A DNA stretch of 40,166 nucleotides from Pectinatus frisingensis (lineage in GTDB: Bacteria; Bacillota; Negativicutes; Selenomonadales; Selenomonadaceae): the NCBI RefSeq assembly GCF_015732285.1, contig NZ_WIQU01000013.1, positions 482 through 40,647 on the forward strand, given 5' to 3'. Of the stretch, positions 26,201 through 34,826 are shown piece after piece (the first letter of the stretch is position 1; every line of letters starts with the position of its first letter). Below the pieces are notes generated by a model. That model saw nothing but the letters and a program-made list of their open reading frames with translations. It did not search any database and was not told where the DNA came from. Made by a program: the position numbers and the translations under genes.

Positions 26201-26665
26201 GTAGCCTTTACAGTATATTCTGAAGTGCCTGAGAAGACAGTAATATCGGAACATAGGAGAATATGTAAGCTTGGTTACTTTAATAAATCTAATGATATTG
26301 ATCATCTTGGCAGGCGAGGCTTGTCAGATGGCCTGTTACATATTTCGAGACGTTTTAGTGCAAGTAACCTTGAATGGTTTAAGGCTCAGTATGATGAAGA
26401 ACATTGGAAAAAAATGGTTAAGAAGAGCAGGGGAATAGCTTCTAAGAAAGCCAGAATGAGATTTGATAAAGATTCTGATTTAGAAGGCGCTCGTGAAATG
26501 ATTGATCAGATCATGTCGACCAAAGAGTCAAGAGAACGATATTTTGGGATATCTACTGATGAGTCTATCGAGGATCTAAAACGACAGTATGAGCTCATTT
26601 ATGAGAGCTTGGAAAACCCAATTGTTAGGTTAGAGGCAGCTTGCTTCATGTGGTTGGTAAAGTGA
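23291..26665 (+). CDS. dpdE: SNF2-type helicase, DpdE-like
   Basis: Protein of 1124 residues. After an N-terminal region with SH3-like strands (about 1-130) comes a Snf2/RapA ATPase: DEVGLGKT at 197-204, DEVH at 279-282, SATP from 308, a Glu/Asp-rich insert near 370-400, and the second RecA-like domain with GGEGRNLQ and QRIGRLDR at 672-679. The long C-terminal region is unassigned. Size, motifs and the following three genes match DpdE of the 7-deazaguanine DNA (Dpd) systems, where it belongs to the restriction side. AAAGGAGAG precedes the ATG. It overlaps the next gene by one base. DISARM-type SNF2 proteins are an alternative, but the gene order favours DpdE. Confidence 0.7.
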   Translation: MLKEGMYVRCPIDREYPDNPRLFATGKVVSVDEFNECAHIKFYDPFGYKKYFEYIPDDVEEAPLEMLDHCHLFKGAVVKYGRREATIIEYKTQKDELAEYYLQTNDTKEFIHVDETQITASFFAGSANPEHQLQNYEFQNPCWYLGRQIVKETMNVLDNSMFGFKDLAGCKIYLKAFQLNTIMQCLQSERCRYMLADEVGLGKTIEACSVLKIYLSNKAERKVLITVPRVLVAQWRTELLFKFGIIEGENENGNNVQLIAVEDISEKIEQQKWDFVVVDEVHNYLNRDQAYKKVHKLSTNAENIILLSATPIQQRQSEYLSLLRLILPDKYDLVTLEDFFVLVEKQNKISRLTHELLDEVDSFKNEILPEVEGDDPHEDEDVQDGLEEIEDNLDSLGSIVDDPKLSEMIEAVDTSAEDFGIYSIQVIISYICDNYQIERNIIRGRRAVLGVYPSDPDGEFSERKLEEVIYTIDEENTYYENEAYRTLTEWIVTQQSSLGGKRITSEIQPLLEAFFSSPWAYVARLEVVQKHDDSIPENVLKSAKRWLEDEDEVYHDLANAMDNVDAHPSRLLKLIDFIDTELFGKKTVIFTDQPETFEVFCKTLQSAFGDEVTCFGASIDKAENEINIYRFQSEPDCKILICDKTGGEGRNLQIADYVVHIDLPWNINTIEQRIGRLDRMGRDVEKPVTSVVIHSLNSYEDQLFKLWNEGLNVFSQSLSGLEIIMNDINQKIVESINNDFEYGLYRLVPELIEESNSMRESVHKEQIFDTAALRFKPLYIQLKKLLSSYQFNENKLFANTMMSWASLAGFGALSHGGENDLVSFDEHNFSIRSAQNSFLIPPNWDRYMSKKQNEVAIRVQRVLEERTEKNTTHSDRMIKGSFDRDTAIKNDYIHFYAPGDEIFDCIVDNAMHSYRGMCTAVAAQSSVDWKGFVYTYSIEPNERALIEQGVSLFALGQFRQYLSSSLQVVPVAFTVYSEVPEKTVISEHRRICKLGYFNKSNDIDHLGRRGLSDGLLHISRRFSASNLEWFKAQYDEEHWKKMVKKSRGIASKKARMRFDKDSDLEGAREMIDQIMSTKESRERYFGISTDESIEDLKRQYELIYESLENPIVRLEAACFMWLVK

Positions 26666-29082
26666 TGAATAAAAAAGATATTGTAAAGCTTGTAGAAAAT
26701 ATCATAAACGATTCCACGAACAAGGATTTTCCATTAGAAGAATCTTTGGATTCATCAGTAGAATCATTTCTTTATAATGCGGCACGTAGGCTGATCAATA
26801 CAAAGAAGGCTTTTATAAACAAGTCATGTGGTTATGCGGATTATATGGTTTCGTTACGCAATTTCCTAATTGCATTTCAAACTTCTATTGCAGTGACAAA
26901 TGTGGATATCCCGAATGATAATCCTTTTGGAATATATAAAGACGCTACAAATGGGAATTTCTATGCCGCCTATGACATTCCTGAATTCGTTAAGCATCAG
27001 TCTTTTGTTAGAGATGCATTTATTGATGTTGGAACAGAAGAGCCTATTAATAAAACAAAATATCTTCTCAAAACAAATGCTTACGTGGAATCCATAATGG
27101 GATTTAAGTATTTTAAGTCACTAGAACAGAAACTATGTGTTTATGGAGGATTGAATACTCCATCAGGGTACACATCGTTGATTTCTATGCCTACGGGTGG
27201 AGGAAAAAGTCTTGTAACTCAAACCCTCGCGTATGAGAAAGAGGGGCTGACTATTGTAGTAGTGCCAACTGTTTCGCTTGCGATTGATCAGGAACGTGTT
27301 GGAAAAAAGAATATTAAGACATCTAAAGATAAAGAAATATTCTGTTATTACAGCGGTATAAAGAATTTTTCGGATATATCAAATGCAATACGAAGCAAAA
27401 CAGCAAAGCTGCTTTTTATTTCACCAGAAGCGCTAATTAAAAATGAGCAGTTTCAGAAACTTATTAGTGAAGCTAATGAGAGAAAATATATAAAAAATCT
27501 TGTTATTGATGAGGCACATATCGTAGTTGCTTGGGGAGATTTTTTCAGAGTAGATTATCAATGCCTTAGTCCATGGCGAAATGAATTATTAAAGACGACA
27601 CCAGAGATTCGTACATTTTTACTTTCGGCAACATTCCAAGATGATACAGTTAAGAATCTTAAAAGAATGTTTTCGGAAGACGAGAAGTGGCTAGAGATCC
27701 GGTGTGACTCTCTTCGTAAAGAACCGCATTTTATTTTCGAAAAAGTAAATAGTTATTCAGATAAAAAGAAAAAGGTCCTTACCCTGGTGAATATGCTTCC
27801 TAGACCAATGATTATTTACGTGAACGCGCCCTATGAAGCAAAGAAGTGGAAGGCGTTTCTGGAGTCAGAAGGATATGGAAATGTTCGAACTTTTACTGGA
27901 GAGACAAAATCTGCTGAACGAAATGAACTGATTGAGCAATGGTCAAATAATGAATACGAGTTGATGGTCGCAACATCGGCTTTTGGTGTCGGGGTAGATA
28001 AACCAGATGTAAGATCGGTCATTCACTTATATGTGCCAGAAAGCCCTGATTCATATTATCAAGAGTTAGGACGAGGTGGTCGTGATGGATTGAACTGTTT
28101 AAGTGTTATGTGCGTATCGGATGAGGATATTAGCTCTGCCACAGATCATTTAAGTAAGGTTCTGACAACTCCTAAGTTATGGGGGAGATGGTGGAGCATG
28201 CTGCATAACCCGGTAAATCAGTGGCTGGGTGATCGTATTGCAATCATGGCTTCCACAAAACCTAATTACAACAAGATTAATTATTTTGAAGAAGGAAATG
28301 ACACTGATGAAAAGTGGAATATAAATGTTCTGCTGCTATTAAGTAGATATGAGTTGATTGATATTGTTGGATTGGATCTTGACCAAGGAAATCGATACAT
28401 TTTTACGATTAAAGTTCGAAATGAATTAATCGTCCAGGAGAATGATCAATCATATAAGTTGTTTGATGAAATTCGTGAAATGGAATCCAATAAGGCTTTG
28501 AGAGGATTTTCTTTAATGAATGAAGCCATTGAGAAAAATGAAAGACTTTGTTGGTCCGGAATGTTTTATGAAACATATCCACTTGTATCAGAGCATTGTT
28601 CCGGATGTAACGCGCATGAAACTGTGAAGGCTGATGAGATAAACAGATTTCCACTCCTTATTAGTGTTACTGGACCAGAGAAGGAAATCTCGGCAGAGAT
28701 TGCAGAATTTTTCTCAGATACAAACGAAGCGTTAATCATAACAACAGATAAGCTTAGCGATGTTTTAGAGAACTATAATCCGGATGTGGTTGTATGTGAC
28801 GACGAGGAGAGATTAGAAAGGACAAGTAATCCAGAAATTAATATGATGAACTACGCTGAATTTAAGGATTTACAGGCGAGAGATAATGGTTTTTACATTT
28901 CAGGGTTAATAATGGCTGTATATAGTGCTGACGATGAACTCGCAAGGAAGCAATATCAAATTATATACAGGGCATTAAATAAATACAAACATGTTATTCA
29001 CGTATCAGACCGAGATTTCTGCGTAGCAACATCGAGTGGAAAGCATTTATCAGATCTGGTTAGTGGAACTGTTATTAGATAG
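26665..29082 (+). CDS. dpdF: RecQ-like DEAH helicase, DpdF-like
   Basis: Protein of 805 residues. Start at ATG 26665 inside the TGATG overlap with the upstream stop. A longer frame from a TTG at 26641 has no ribosome site. Helicase motifs are complete: MPTGGGKS (P176-S182), DEAH at 282-285, LSATF from about 320, TSAFGVGVDKPDVR and QELGRGGRDG from 466, the RecQ-type ending. A Cys pair (CSGC) near 660 may be part of a metal site. The C-terminal part is unassigned. Position and size fit DpdF, the second helicase of Dpd restriction modules. It would act with the SNF2 protein on unmodified DNA. Confidence 0.7.
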   Translation: MNKKDIVKLVENIINDSTNKDFPLEESLDSSVESFLYNAARRLINTKKAFINKSCGYADYMVSLRNFLIAFQTSIAVTNVDIPNDNPFGIYKDATNGNFYAAYDIPEFVKHQSFVRDAFIDVGTEEPINKTKYLLKTNAYVESIMGFKYFKSLEQKLCVYGGLNTPSGYTSLISMPTGGGKSLVTQTLAYEKEGLTIVVVPTVSLAIDQERVGKKNIKTSKDKEIFCYYSGIKNFSDISNAIRSKTAKLLFISPEALIKNEQFQKLISEANERKYIKNLVIDEAHIVVAWGDFFRVDYQCLSPWRNELLKTTPEIRTFLLSATFQDDTVKNLKRMFSEDEKWLEIRCDSLRKEPHFIFEKVNSYSDKKKKVLTLVNMLPRPMIIYVNAPYEAKKWKAFLESEGYGNVRTFTGETKSAERNELIEQWSNNEYELMVATSAFGVGVDKPDVRSVIHLYVPESPDSYYQELGRGGRDGLNCLSVMCVSDEDISSATDHLSKVLTTPKLWGRWWSMLHNPVNQWLGDRIAIMASTKPNYNKINYFEEGNDTDEKWNINVLLLLSRYELIDIVGLDLDQGNRYIFTIKVRNELIVQENDQSYKLFDEIREMESNKALRGFSLMNEAIEKNERLCWSGMFYETYPLVSEHCSGCNAHETVKADEINRFPLLISVTGPEKEISAEIAEFFSDTNEALIITTDKLSDVLENYNPDVVVCDDEERLERTSNPEINMMNYAEFKDLQARDNGFYISGLIMAVYSADDELARKQYQIIYRALNKYKHVIHVSDRDFCVATSSGKHLSDLVSGTVIR

Positions 29083-29096
29083 GGCGGCGATAGTAA

Positions 29097-29885
29097 ATGT
29101 TTACTGGAAATATGGTTACTGAAGCAATACCTGCCAGAGTATTTTCTTTATACAAAATAGTAACTAGTAGAAAAGAGATAACCCGAGCTGAAATTCAATC
29201 CATGATGGAGCCGGCTGAGATATATGAAGGTACGTCTTATTTCTCAGCTATATTCAAGGCTGCATCAGAATTAAGAATAATTGATACACAGGATAATTTA
29301 GTTGTACCTCTTGTATCAAAGGAAGAAATGAGGGATATCGAAGATTTCAGGCATTTTGCAATATCCAAGTTGAACACATTTGAAGATGAACAGTTTTTTC
29401 AAGTGACGAATGTTATTTTTAATATGAATGAGCAGATTTATAAGTATCCGCTGACAGATAATGCGTTACTGAATATTTTGTCCCAGCAAACAGGATCACA
29501 GATTACTGCTCCTATGATCAGAGGATGGCGTTTTTGGGCTCAGTTTCTCGGTTTTGGATATATGAATAATATGTCATTTTTGCCCAATGCCTATGTTTTC
29601 GTGAAAAATATATTAAGGCTGATGAACTTGGAGAAGAACAAAGAGTACAAAATAGATGATTTTATGCTTATGTTTGAACCATATGGAAAGATTATTAGTG
29701 GAAATCTTCAGCCGGAACGTAATATGAATATTGCGTTATCTAGTGCCTTAAGGGAGTTACACGACGATAAAGAAATCGAACTGAAATATCGAAGTGATGC
29801 TAAAAAACGCTGGATTTTATATCCGTCAATTGAACAGTTTAATGATCAGATTGCATCAATTGTGTATAAAGGGGTGAAGAAATGA
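29097..29885 (+). CDS. dpdG: DpdG-like protein
   Basis: Protein of 262 residues with no enzymatic motif. The N-terminal part (about 5-65) reads as a winged helix: ARVFSLYKIVTSRKEITRAE, followed by a turn and FKAASELRIIDTQDN. The C-terminal part (about 185-258) looks like a second winged helix, ending ALRELHDDKEIELKYRSDA. It may be a DNA-binding or adaptor protein. The name rests on position between the DpdF-like helicase and the DpdH-like ATPase, and on size. The stop codon overlaps the next start (ATGA), so translation is coupled. Confidence 0.6.
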   Translation: MFTGNMVTEAIPARVFSLYKIVTSRKEITRAEIQSMMEPAEIYEGTSYFSAIFKAASELRIIDTQDNLVVPLVSKEEMRDIEDFRHFAISKLNTFEDEQFFQVTNVIFNMNEQIYKYPLTDNALLNILSQQTGSQITAPMIRGWRFWAQFLGFGYMNNMSFLPNAYVFVKNILRLMNLEKNKEYKIDDFMLMFEPYGKIISGNLQPERNMNIALSSALRELHDDKEIELKYRSDAKKRWILYPSIEQFNDQIASIVYKGVKK

Positions 29886-32800
29886 ATATAGAGGTTGCAA
29901 GACAACGATATAAGGATGTTTTTCTCCCTGATGTAATCGATAATTCGCAGGGAGACTTCTTGGCAAAGCATGTTCCGATGAAGAATCTATTGTTATTAGA
30001 TCATGCTGAACCAAATGACAGCGATAAGAAGCAGCCGATGACAGAAGAAGCTATATATGAGCAGGTTTTTTCAATTAAGGTCGATGATCAGTTTGTACTT
30101 GTAAAAGGAGCAAGTGGAGCAGGTAAGTCTCATCTTATCCGTTGGTTTGAATCCATGCTCCAGATTCTCAAACAAGATAATGAAATTGTCTTATATATTA
30201 GAAGAGCTGATAACACCTTAAAAGGTACGATAAAACAGTTGGTTGAATTGGATGAGATTAAAAGCCTGCCCAATCACGATCTGTACAAAAAATTAGCTTC
30301 AGCATCTACTACGATACCTGAACTTGAACTCAAGAATACCATTTATTACGCATTTATAAATCTGATAGAGAGTGATGATGGTAGAGGGGGAGAAGACGAA
30401 GAAAGGATAATTAGCAATGTCGATCGCAAACATCTGATTGCATTACTTCAGAACTCAACATTTAAGGATCGTCTAATGGATACCAACGGTCCAATTGATA
30501 GGATTTACAACAAAATTGCGGAGAATAAAACCTTCGAAATTAATGATCGAGCAGCTGAATTTGAGCCTGCGGATCTTGAAATTGATTCGGAATTCAGAAC
30601 AGCATTGATCAACGAAGGAGCAGATGAGAAAGCAAGAAAAATTGCTGATAAAATGTTGGATAAAGAAGAGTATATAGCGAAACTTGTCGTATATATTAAC
30701 AAGTTTCGTGAGCGTGTAGTCCAGCGTTGTACAGGCCTGGAACCTGGTGATTTAAGAACTGTAATTGAGGAAATCCGTCAAGAATTATACAAAGCAAATA
30801 AGACATTAACTATACTTATTGAAGATATTACTGCGGCATCAGGAGTCGACGATTCATTATTGGATGCTCTATTGACAAATAAACGAGGATATGGTGATAA
30901 AAAGCTTTGCAGAATCAACTCGATAGTTGGAGTTGCGGATGGTTATTATCGCGATAATTTCCGTACAAACACTAAAGGAAGAATAAAAAACTTTATTATT
31001 GTTCCTGATGAAATGTTTAATGGGGATACTGATGGATTAGTCGAATTTTTCGCTAGATACCTTAATACAGTTTCGTTAGATACTACGACTATTGAGTCTT
31101 GGCTGAAGGATAAGGCTTCTGCTGACAGATACCCTATTCATGAGGTTACGCTTGGCGCGGAATGGGATACATATAAACTAGGGGAAAACAGTATAAATCT
31201 TTTCCCTTTTACTAAGCATGCGATTATTTATCTTTATAGAAAGGAGGATGTTACTCAGAGAAATCCAAGAGCGATAATGAGAAATCTGATTGAACCATAT
31301 GTGAAGGATTCAATTGAATCTCTGGATAGATATCCGATTAGAAGAACTACACTAGAAGGTATAGATCCTAAATTACAGAATAGAATATACAATCGTAGTG
31401 ATCTTGAAGATGAAACAAAAATAAGATTGACCCAGTTTATGTATATTTGGGGGAATGGTACGGATGAGATTTATGAAGAAAACGGTATTCGCTATATAGC
31501 AGGTATTCCTGAACCGGTATATAAAGAATTGGGTTTACCTGTTATAGATGGAAAGACTGTTACTAAGCCACAGGAAACAAAAAAAGTGGAAAAGCTTGTA
31601 CCAGATAAACCAGAAAAACATGCTGAATCAACTCACACTGAGAAAGAAAATGAGCAGGTTGCCATTGCGTTAAAAGAAGTAGATAAATGGATAGAAAATA
31701 AAGACTATAGATTAAGTATTGGCGCTACTACAAAGAATGTTAGGGCATTAAACGATGCAAGAAAGAATATAAACGACTTTTTGTATAGTGTCATCGATTG
31801 GACTACAGAGGGTGTTTCGATCGATGCTATGGTTAAGATTAAAGGAACAACATCAAAGTTCCTTGTGGCCTTTGAACGACAAACAATGAATAGTGATGCG
31901 GTAGTGTTACTTCCAGCATCTATTGAGTCTCGTAAAATAATAGAGGCATTTGTAAGGTGGAGTGGGGTAGGTAATAAATCTTGGGATTTTCCAAATGGAA
32001 CAGATTACCTTTATAGGGTACAAAGGTGGACTGAAAGTATAAAACCCAAGATTGTTGAATCAATTCTTCATTACGATGATAAAACTGCAGAGTATTTTTC
32101 GTTTGCAACTGCAGCGGAATTTTACCGCCTTATTTTCAGTGGTAATTGCAAAAATTTCCAGAATCCAAATAATTTTGGCCCCGATTTATTGTTAAAGAAA
32201 AGAGAAACTCCAGACTTTAACAATGGTCATATTAAAGCATGGAACGATTTACTTAAGATAACTAGTGGTAGTGATGGCGAAGACGCAAGAAGCTGTGTGC
32301 TTCAGTACTATAATCTGCCACAGGGTACATCAATTACCTCAACGAATTACGAATTTGATTACATAGCATTTGTAAAGGCCGTGAAAAAAGTAACTAATAC
32401 AGGCCTAGAATTCAAGGACTCGGAACTGCAGTTAGATGATCCGGTAAGAAAACGAAAGTTATATAGTGAATATCTTAAGAAAATTTTGGATCGCGTTCCA
32501 GTAGTTGTTGATGAGGAAACGAATGCTATTAGGGGAAAATTAGAGGTTATTGAAAAACTAATTGACCTCGATGATGTTGATGATGAGGACGATATTAAAG
32601 ATATTGTTAAATCAATAAGAGCTTTCTATAACCGCGCTAATGATAGCCATATTAGGGCTGCTGTTCGAATGGATAATGCCTTGCTTTTATCATGCAGTAA
32701 GAATGCAGGCATGATATTTAGCGCTATAAAAAATGGAAAACAGGCGATGGAGTGTAGCAATGTTGTTGAATCACTTATTCGTTTGAGCAAGGATCCTTTG

Positions 32801-32989
32801 TTTGGATTAACGCCATTTGCAGATCTTCTTTCCAAAACAAGTCTTGATGTAGAAAGATCAAATCAAGAAATTGATAGCAGGATGAAGGCTACATCTGGAA
32901 ATGATGGAGATGAATCAATGGAAGAGTATAAAGCAGAGAAGGCAGAATTAGCTGAATGCCGGGATATACTGGAGGAGGTGAGAAAATAA
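29882..32989 (+). CDS. dpdH: Large P-loop ATPase, DpdH-like
   Basis: Protein of 1035 residues. The P-loop is GASGAGKS at 76-83 and a Walker-B-like TILIEDI ends at about 316, where Glu-Asp replaces the usual Asp-Glu. The first 480 residues form a STAND/AAA-like ATPase region. A Lys/Glu/Pro-rich linker (about 555-590, KPQETKKVEKLVPDKPEKH) leads to a helical C-terminal half with an Asp-rich segment near 895-910. No nuclease motif is visible. Position after the DpdG-like gene and size match DpdH. It overlaps the upstream gene by 4 bases, and the next gene starts one base after its stop. An ATP-dependent switch or loader role is an inference. Confidence 0.65.
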   Translation: MNIEVARQRYKDVFLPDVIDNSQGDFLAKHVPMKNLLLLDHAEPNDSDKKQPMTEEAIYEQVFSIKVDDQFVLVKGASGAGKSHLIRWFESMLQILKQDNEIVLYIRRADNTLKGTIKQLVELDEIKSLPNHDLYKKLASASTTIPELELKNTIYYAFINLIESDDGRGGEDEERIISNVDRKHLIALLQNSTFKDRLMDTNGPIDRIYNKIAENKTFEINDRAAEFEPADLEIDSEFRTALINEGADEKARKIADKMLDKEEYIAKLVVYINKFRERVVQRCTGLEPGDLRTVIEEIRQELYKANKTLTILIEDITAASGVDDSLLDALLTNKRGYGDKKLCRINSIVGVADGYYRDNFRTNTKGRIKNFIIVPDEMFNGDTDGLVEFFARYLNTVSLDTTTIESWLKDKASADRYPIHEVTLGAEWDTYKLGENSINLFPFTKHAIIYLYRKEDVTQRNPRAIMRNLIEPYVKDSIESLDRYPIRRTTLEGIDPKLQNRIYNRSDLEDETKIRLTQFMYIWGNGTDEIYEENGIRYIAGIPEPVYKELGLPVIDGKTVTKPQETKKVEKLVPDKPEKHAESTHTEKENEQVAIALKEVDKWIENKDYRLSIGATTKNVRALNDARKNINDFLYSVIDWTTEGVSIDAMVKIKGTTSKFLVAFERQTMNSDAVVLLPASIESRKIIEAFVRWSGVGNKSWDFPNGTDYLYRVQRWTESIKPKIVESILHYDDKTAEYFSFATAAEFYRLIFSGNCKNFQNPNNFGPDLLLKKRETPDFNNGHIKAWNDLLKITSGSDGEDARSCVLQYYNLPQGTSITSTNYEFDYIAFVKAVKKVTNTGLEFKDSELQLDDPVRKRKLYSEYLKKILDRVPVVVDEETNAIRGKLEVIEKLIDLDDVDDEDDIKDIVKSIRAFYNRANDSHIRAAVRMDNALLLSCSKNAGMIFSAIKNGKQAMECSNVVESLIRLSKDPLFGLTPFADLLSKTSLDVERSNQEIDSRMKATSGNDGDESMEEYKAEKAELAECRDILEEVRK

Positions 32990-32990
32990 T

Positions 32991-33671
32991 ATGCTATTAG
33001 ATGAGTTAAGTAGTACAGTAAAAAGACTTTCTCAACTCGATAAAAAAGAGACTGCAATTCAAGATGCAGAAAAGAAAGCAAAAAATGATAGTGATTATTC
33101 TACATTAACCTCAGACTTCCATGAATCTATGCGGAAGCTAAAATATGCACATGAAGAACTAGGATATTCTCTATCAGATGATACATTACAGCTTCTTGAT
33201 GATAGCTTGTCGAAACTGCAGGAGACTATAGATGCTGGCGTGGTAGATGAAGATAAATTGTCAACTACAAAACAGCAGATTAATCGTAGACTTAATCCTG
33301 CACTTTCCAGGGAATGGAAAGATTTTTATGGAAAAAAGACAAATAGTGTAGTTGGAAAACTTGCAACAGTAGGAAGTTTAGCTCCAGATAAAAGTCACAT
33401 AGATGCAATAAGGGAGAATATTTCTGACAGCGGTGATTGGAGTACTCTTTCTGATAAAGTCAATGCAACCACTACCAAAATTATGCGTTTTAAATATAGC
33501 ATTGAGGAAGTGGATAAGATAGAAGAAGAGCTAAATCTAAATGACGATATTAAGCAATTCATTTCTCTTGTTACACGCGAAAAAGCAAAGATTACTGATC
33601 TTAATGAGGAAATACTATCTTGGATAAAGCAAGAAAATCTTGAGGATAAGTTCACAATCCGGTTTAGGTAG
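32991..33671 (+). CDS. Helical protein of unknown function in effector operon
   Basis: Protein of 226 residues, strongly helical and charged, with coiled-coil-like heptads at both ends: DELSSTVKRLSQLDKKETA, and near the C-terminus KYSIEEVDKIEEELNLND. A Trp/Ser-rich middle (SREWKDFYGKKTNSVVGKLAT) separates them. It starts one base after the DpdH-like stop codon, so it is translated with it. It may be a partner of that ATPase. I recognise no family. The operon's terminator hairpin begins 27 bases after its stop. Confidence 0.6.
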   Translation: MLLDELSSTVKRLSQLDKKETAIQDAEKKAKNDSDYSTLTSDFHESMRKLKYAHEELGYSLSDDTLQLLDDSLSKLQETIDAGVVDEDKLSTTKQQINRRLNPALSREWKDFYGKKTNSVVGKLATVGSLAPDKSHIDAIRENISDSGDWSTLSDKVNATTTKIMRFKYSIEEVDKIEEELNLNDDIKQFISLVTREKAKITDLNEEILSWIKQENLEDKFTIRFR

Positions 33672-33677
33672 ATTTCA

Positions 33678-33706
33678 TTGACATAAAACCATCACGAGGA
33701 TATACT
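33678..33706 (+). promoter_or_regulatory. Promoter of the dnd modification operon
   Basis: TTGACA (33678-33683), a 17-base spacer and TATACT (33701-33706) make a near-consensus housekeeping promoter. The expected transcription start, near 33713, is the exact centre of the inverted repeat that follows. The dnd operon can thus be expressed apart from the upstream effector operon. Confidence 0.75.
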
Positions 33707-33734
33707 TAAGTAGGTACTTAAGTATATCTTTTTT
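33699..33734 (+). terminator. Perfect dyad: terminator of effector operon and likely operator
   Basis: GATATACTTAAGTA (33699-33712) and its exact inverse (33715-33728) flank GG, and six T follow (33729-33734). Each arm contains the self-complementary decamer TACTTAAGTA (33703-33712 and 33715-33724). In transcripts from the effector genes it should form a Rho-independent terminator. As DNA it covers the -10 box and start point of the dnd promoter, the place for a repressor. DndB is known to repress dnd genes in other bacteria by binding inverted repeats at the promoter, so it is a candidate. Confidence 0.75.
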
Positions 33735-33748
33735 GTATGGAGAATAAG

Positions 33749-34822
33749 ATGAATTATGTGTATAAGTTCCCTGTAGTAAAGGGAGTTCAGGCTGATAAAG
33801 AGTATTATATTGCAATGGTTCCATTAAAAATGCTGCCAAAGCTTTTCCTGGCTTCGGAAGAAGAATACATTCCACCGGAATATAGGGCACAGCGCAAGAT
33901 TAATGAATCTCGTATACCGGTTATAAGTAAATATATTTTGGATAATCGGGATAGCTATGTATTCTCGGCACTAGCTGCATCCATTGATGGACAGTATTCA
34001 TTTATTCCATATGAAAAATCCTCTGTACTTGGAATATTAGAGGTGGAGATGGATGCGAAGTTCCTAATAAATGATGGACAGCATCGAAAGTCTGCGATTT
34101 TGGAAGCGCTCAAGGAAGATGAGACTTTAGGAGACGAGACAATTTCAATAGTTTTCTATGCGGATAAAGGTCTTGCTCGCAGTCAGCAGATTTTTACTGA
34201 TTTGAACAAAAATGCGGTTAAGACATCAAATTCGATTGCGGAACTTTATGATTCAAGAGATGAAATGGCGGTCATTACCAGAAAGGTAGTTCACAATATT
34301 GAGTTCTTGGATACATATACAGACAAAGAAAAAGATATTCTTGGAAAGTATTCCTCAAGTCTTTTTACTCTTAATACATTTTATGTAACTAATAAGACGA
34401 TTATAGGAAGGAATTCCATTGCAGAGTCAGAATGCTTTCTTAATTCATATTGGGAAGCAGTAGTTAGGAATATGCGACAGTGGGAGGAACTTCAGAACCA
34501 CGAGATAACAAAGGTTGATCTGCGTGAGGGGTATATTGCAACACAGAGTATTGTTATTCAGGCTTTGGGGAGAATTGGAAATTGCTATTTTACAGGAGAT
34601 GCTTCAAAAATGGATGAAGATCTCAAAAAACTTCGGGATATAAATTGGAGTAGAAGCGCAAAACAATGGGTTATGAGAGCCGTTGGTAAGAATGGACGGA
34701 TTATAACAAATAAAAAGGCTGCAATGTTGATTGCAAATGTACTCAAACAGCAAATTGGAATTCCACTTTCTGCAGATGAAGAAGCAGCAGAACGAAATTT
34801 GAGAAAAGAAATAGAAGGATAA
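33749..34822 (+). CDS. dndB: DndB, DGQHR-domain regulator
   Basis: Protein of 357 residues carrying the DGQHR motif (109-113) that names the family, within FLINDGQHRKSAILEAL, and the FTDLNKNAVKTSNSI segment. DndB is not needed for phosphorothioation. It acts as a negative regulator of the dnd operon in Salmonella and influences which sites are modified. DpdB of Dpd systems is a distant relative. I chose ATG 33749, which has GGAGA 5 bases upstream. ATG 33737 would abut the T tract of the hairpin without a ribosome site. First gene of the operon; dndC follows after 4 bases. Confidence 0.9.
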   Translation: MNYVYKFPVVKGVQADKEYYIAMVPLKMLPKLFLASEEEYIPPEYRAQRKINESRIPVISKYILDNRDSYVFSALAASIDGQYSFIPYEKSSVLGILEVEMDAKFLINDGQHRKSAILEALKEDETLGDETISIVFYADKGLARSQQIFTDLNKNAVKTSNSIAELYDSRDEMAVITRKVVHNIEFLDTYTDKEKDILGKYSSSLFTLNTFYVTNKTIIGRNSIAESECFLNSYWEAVVRNMRQWEELQNHEITKVDLREGYIATQSIVIQALGRIGNCYFTGDASKMDEDLKKLRDINWSRSAKQWVMRAVGKNGRIITNKKAAMLIANVLKQQIGIPLSADEEAAERNLRKEIEG

Positions 34823-34826
34823 GATA

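Noticed and set aside
23291-26665. Reading the SNF2 protein as part of a DISARM system
   Set aside because: No DISARM methyltransferase, DrmA/DrmB or PLD gene is present, and the following genes fit dpdF-G-H order better.
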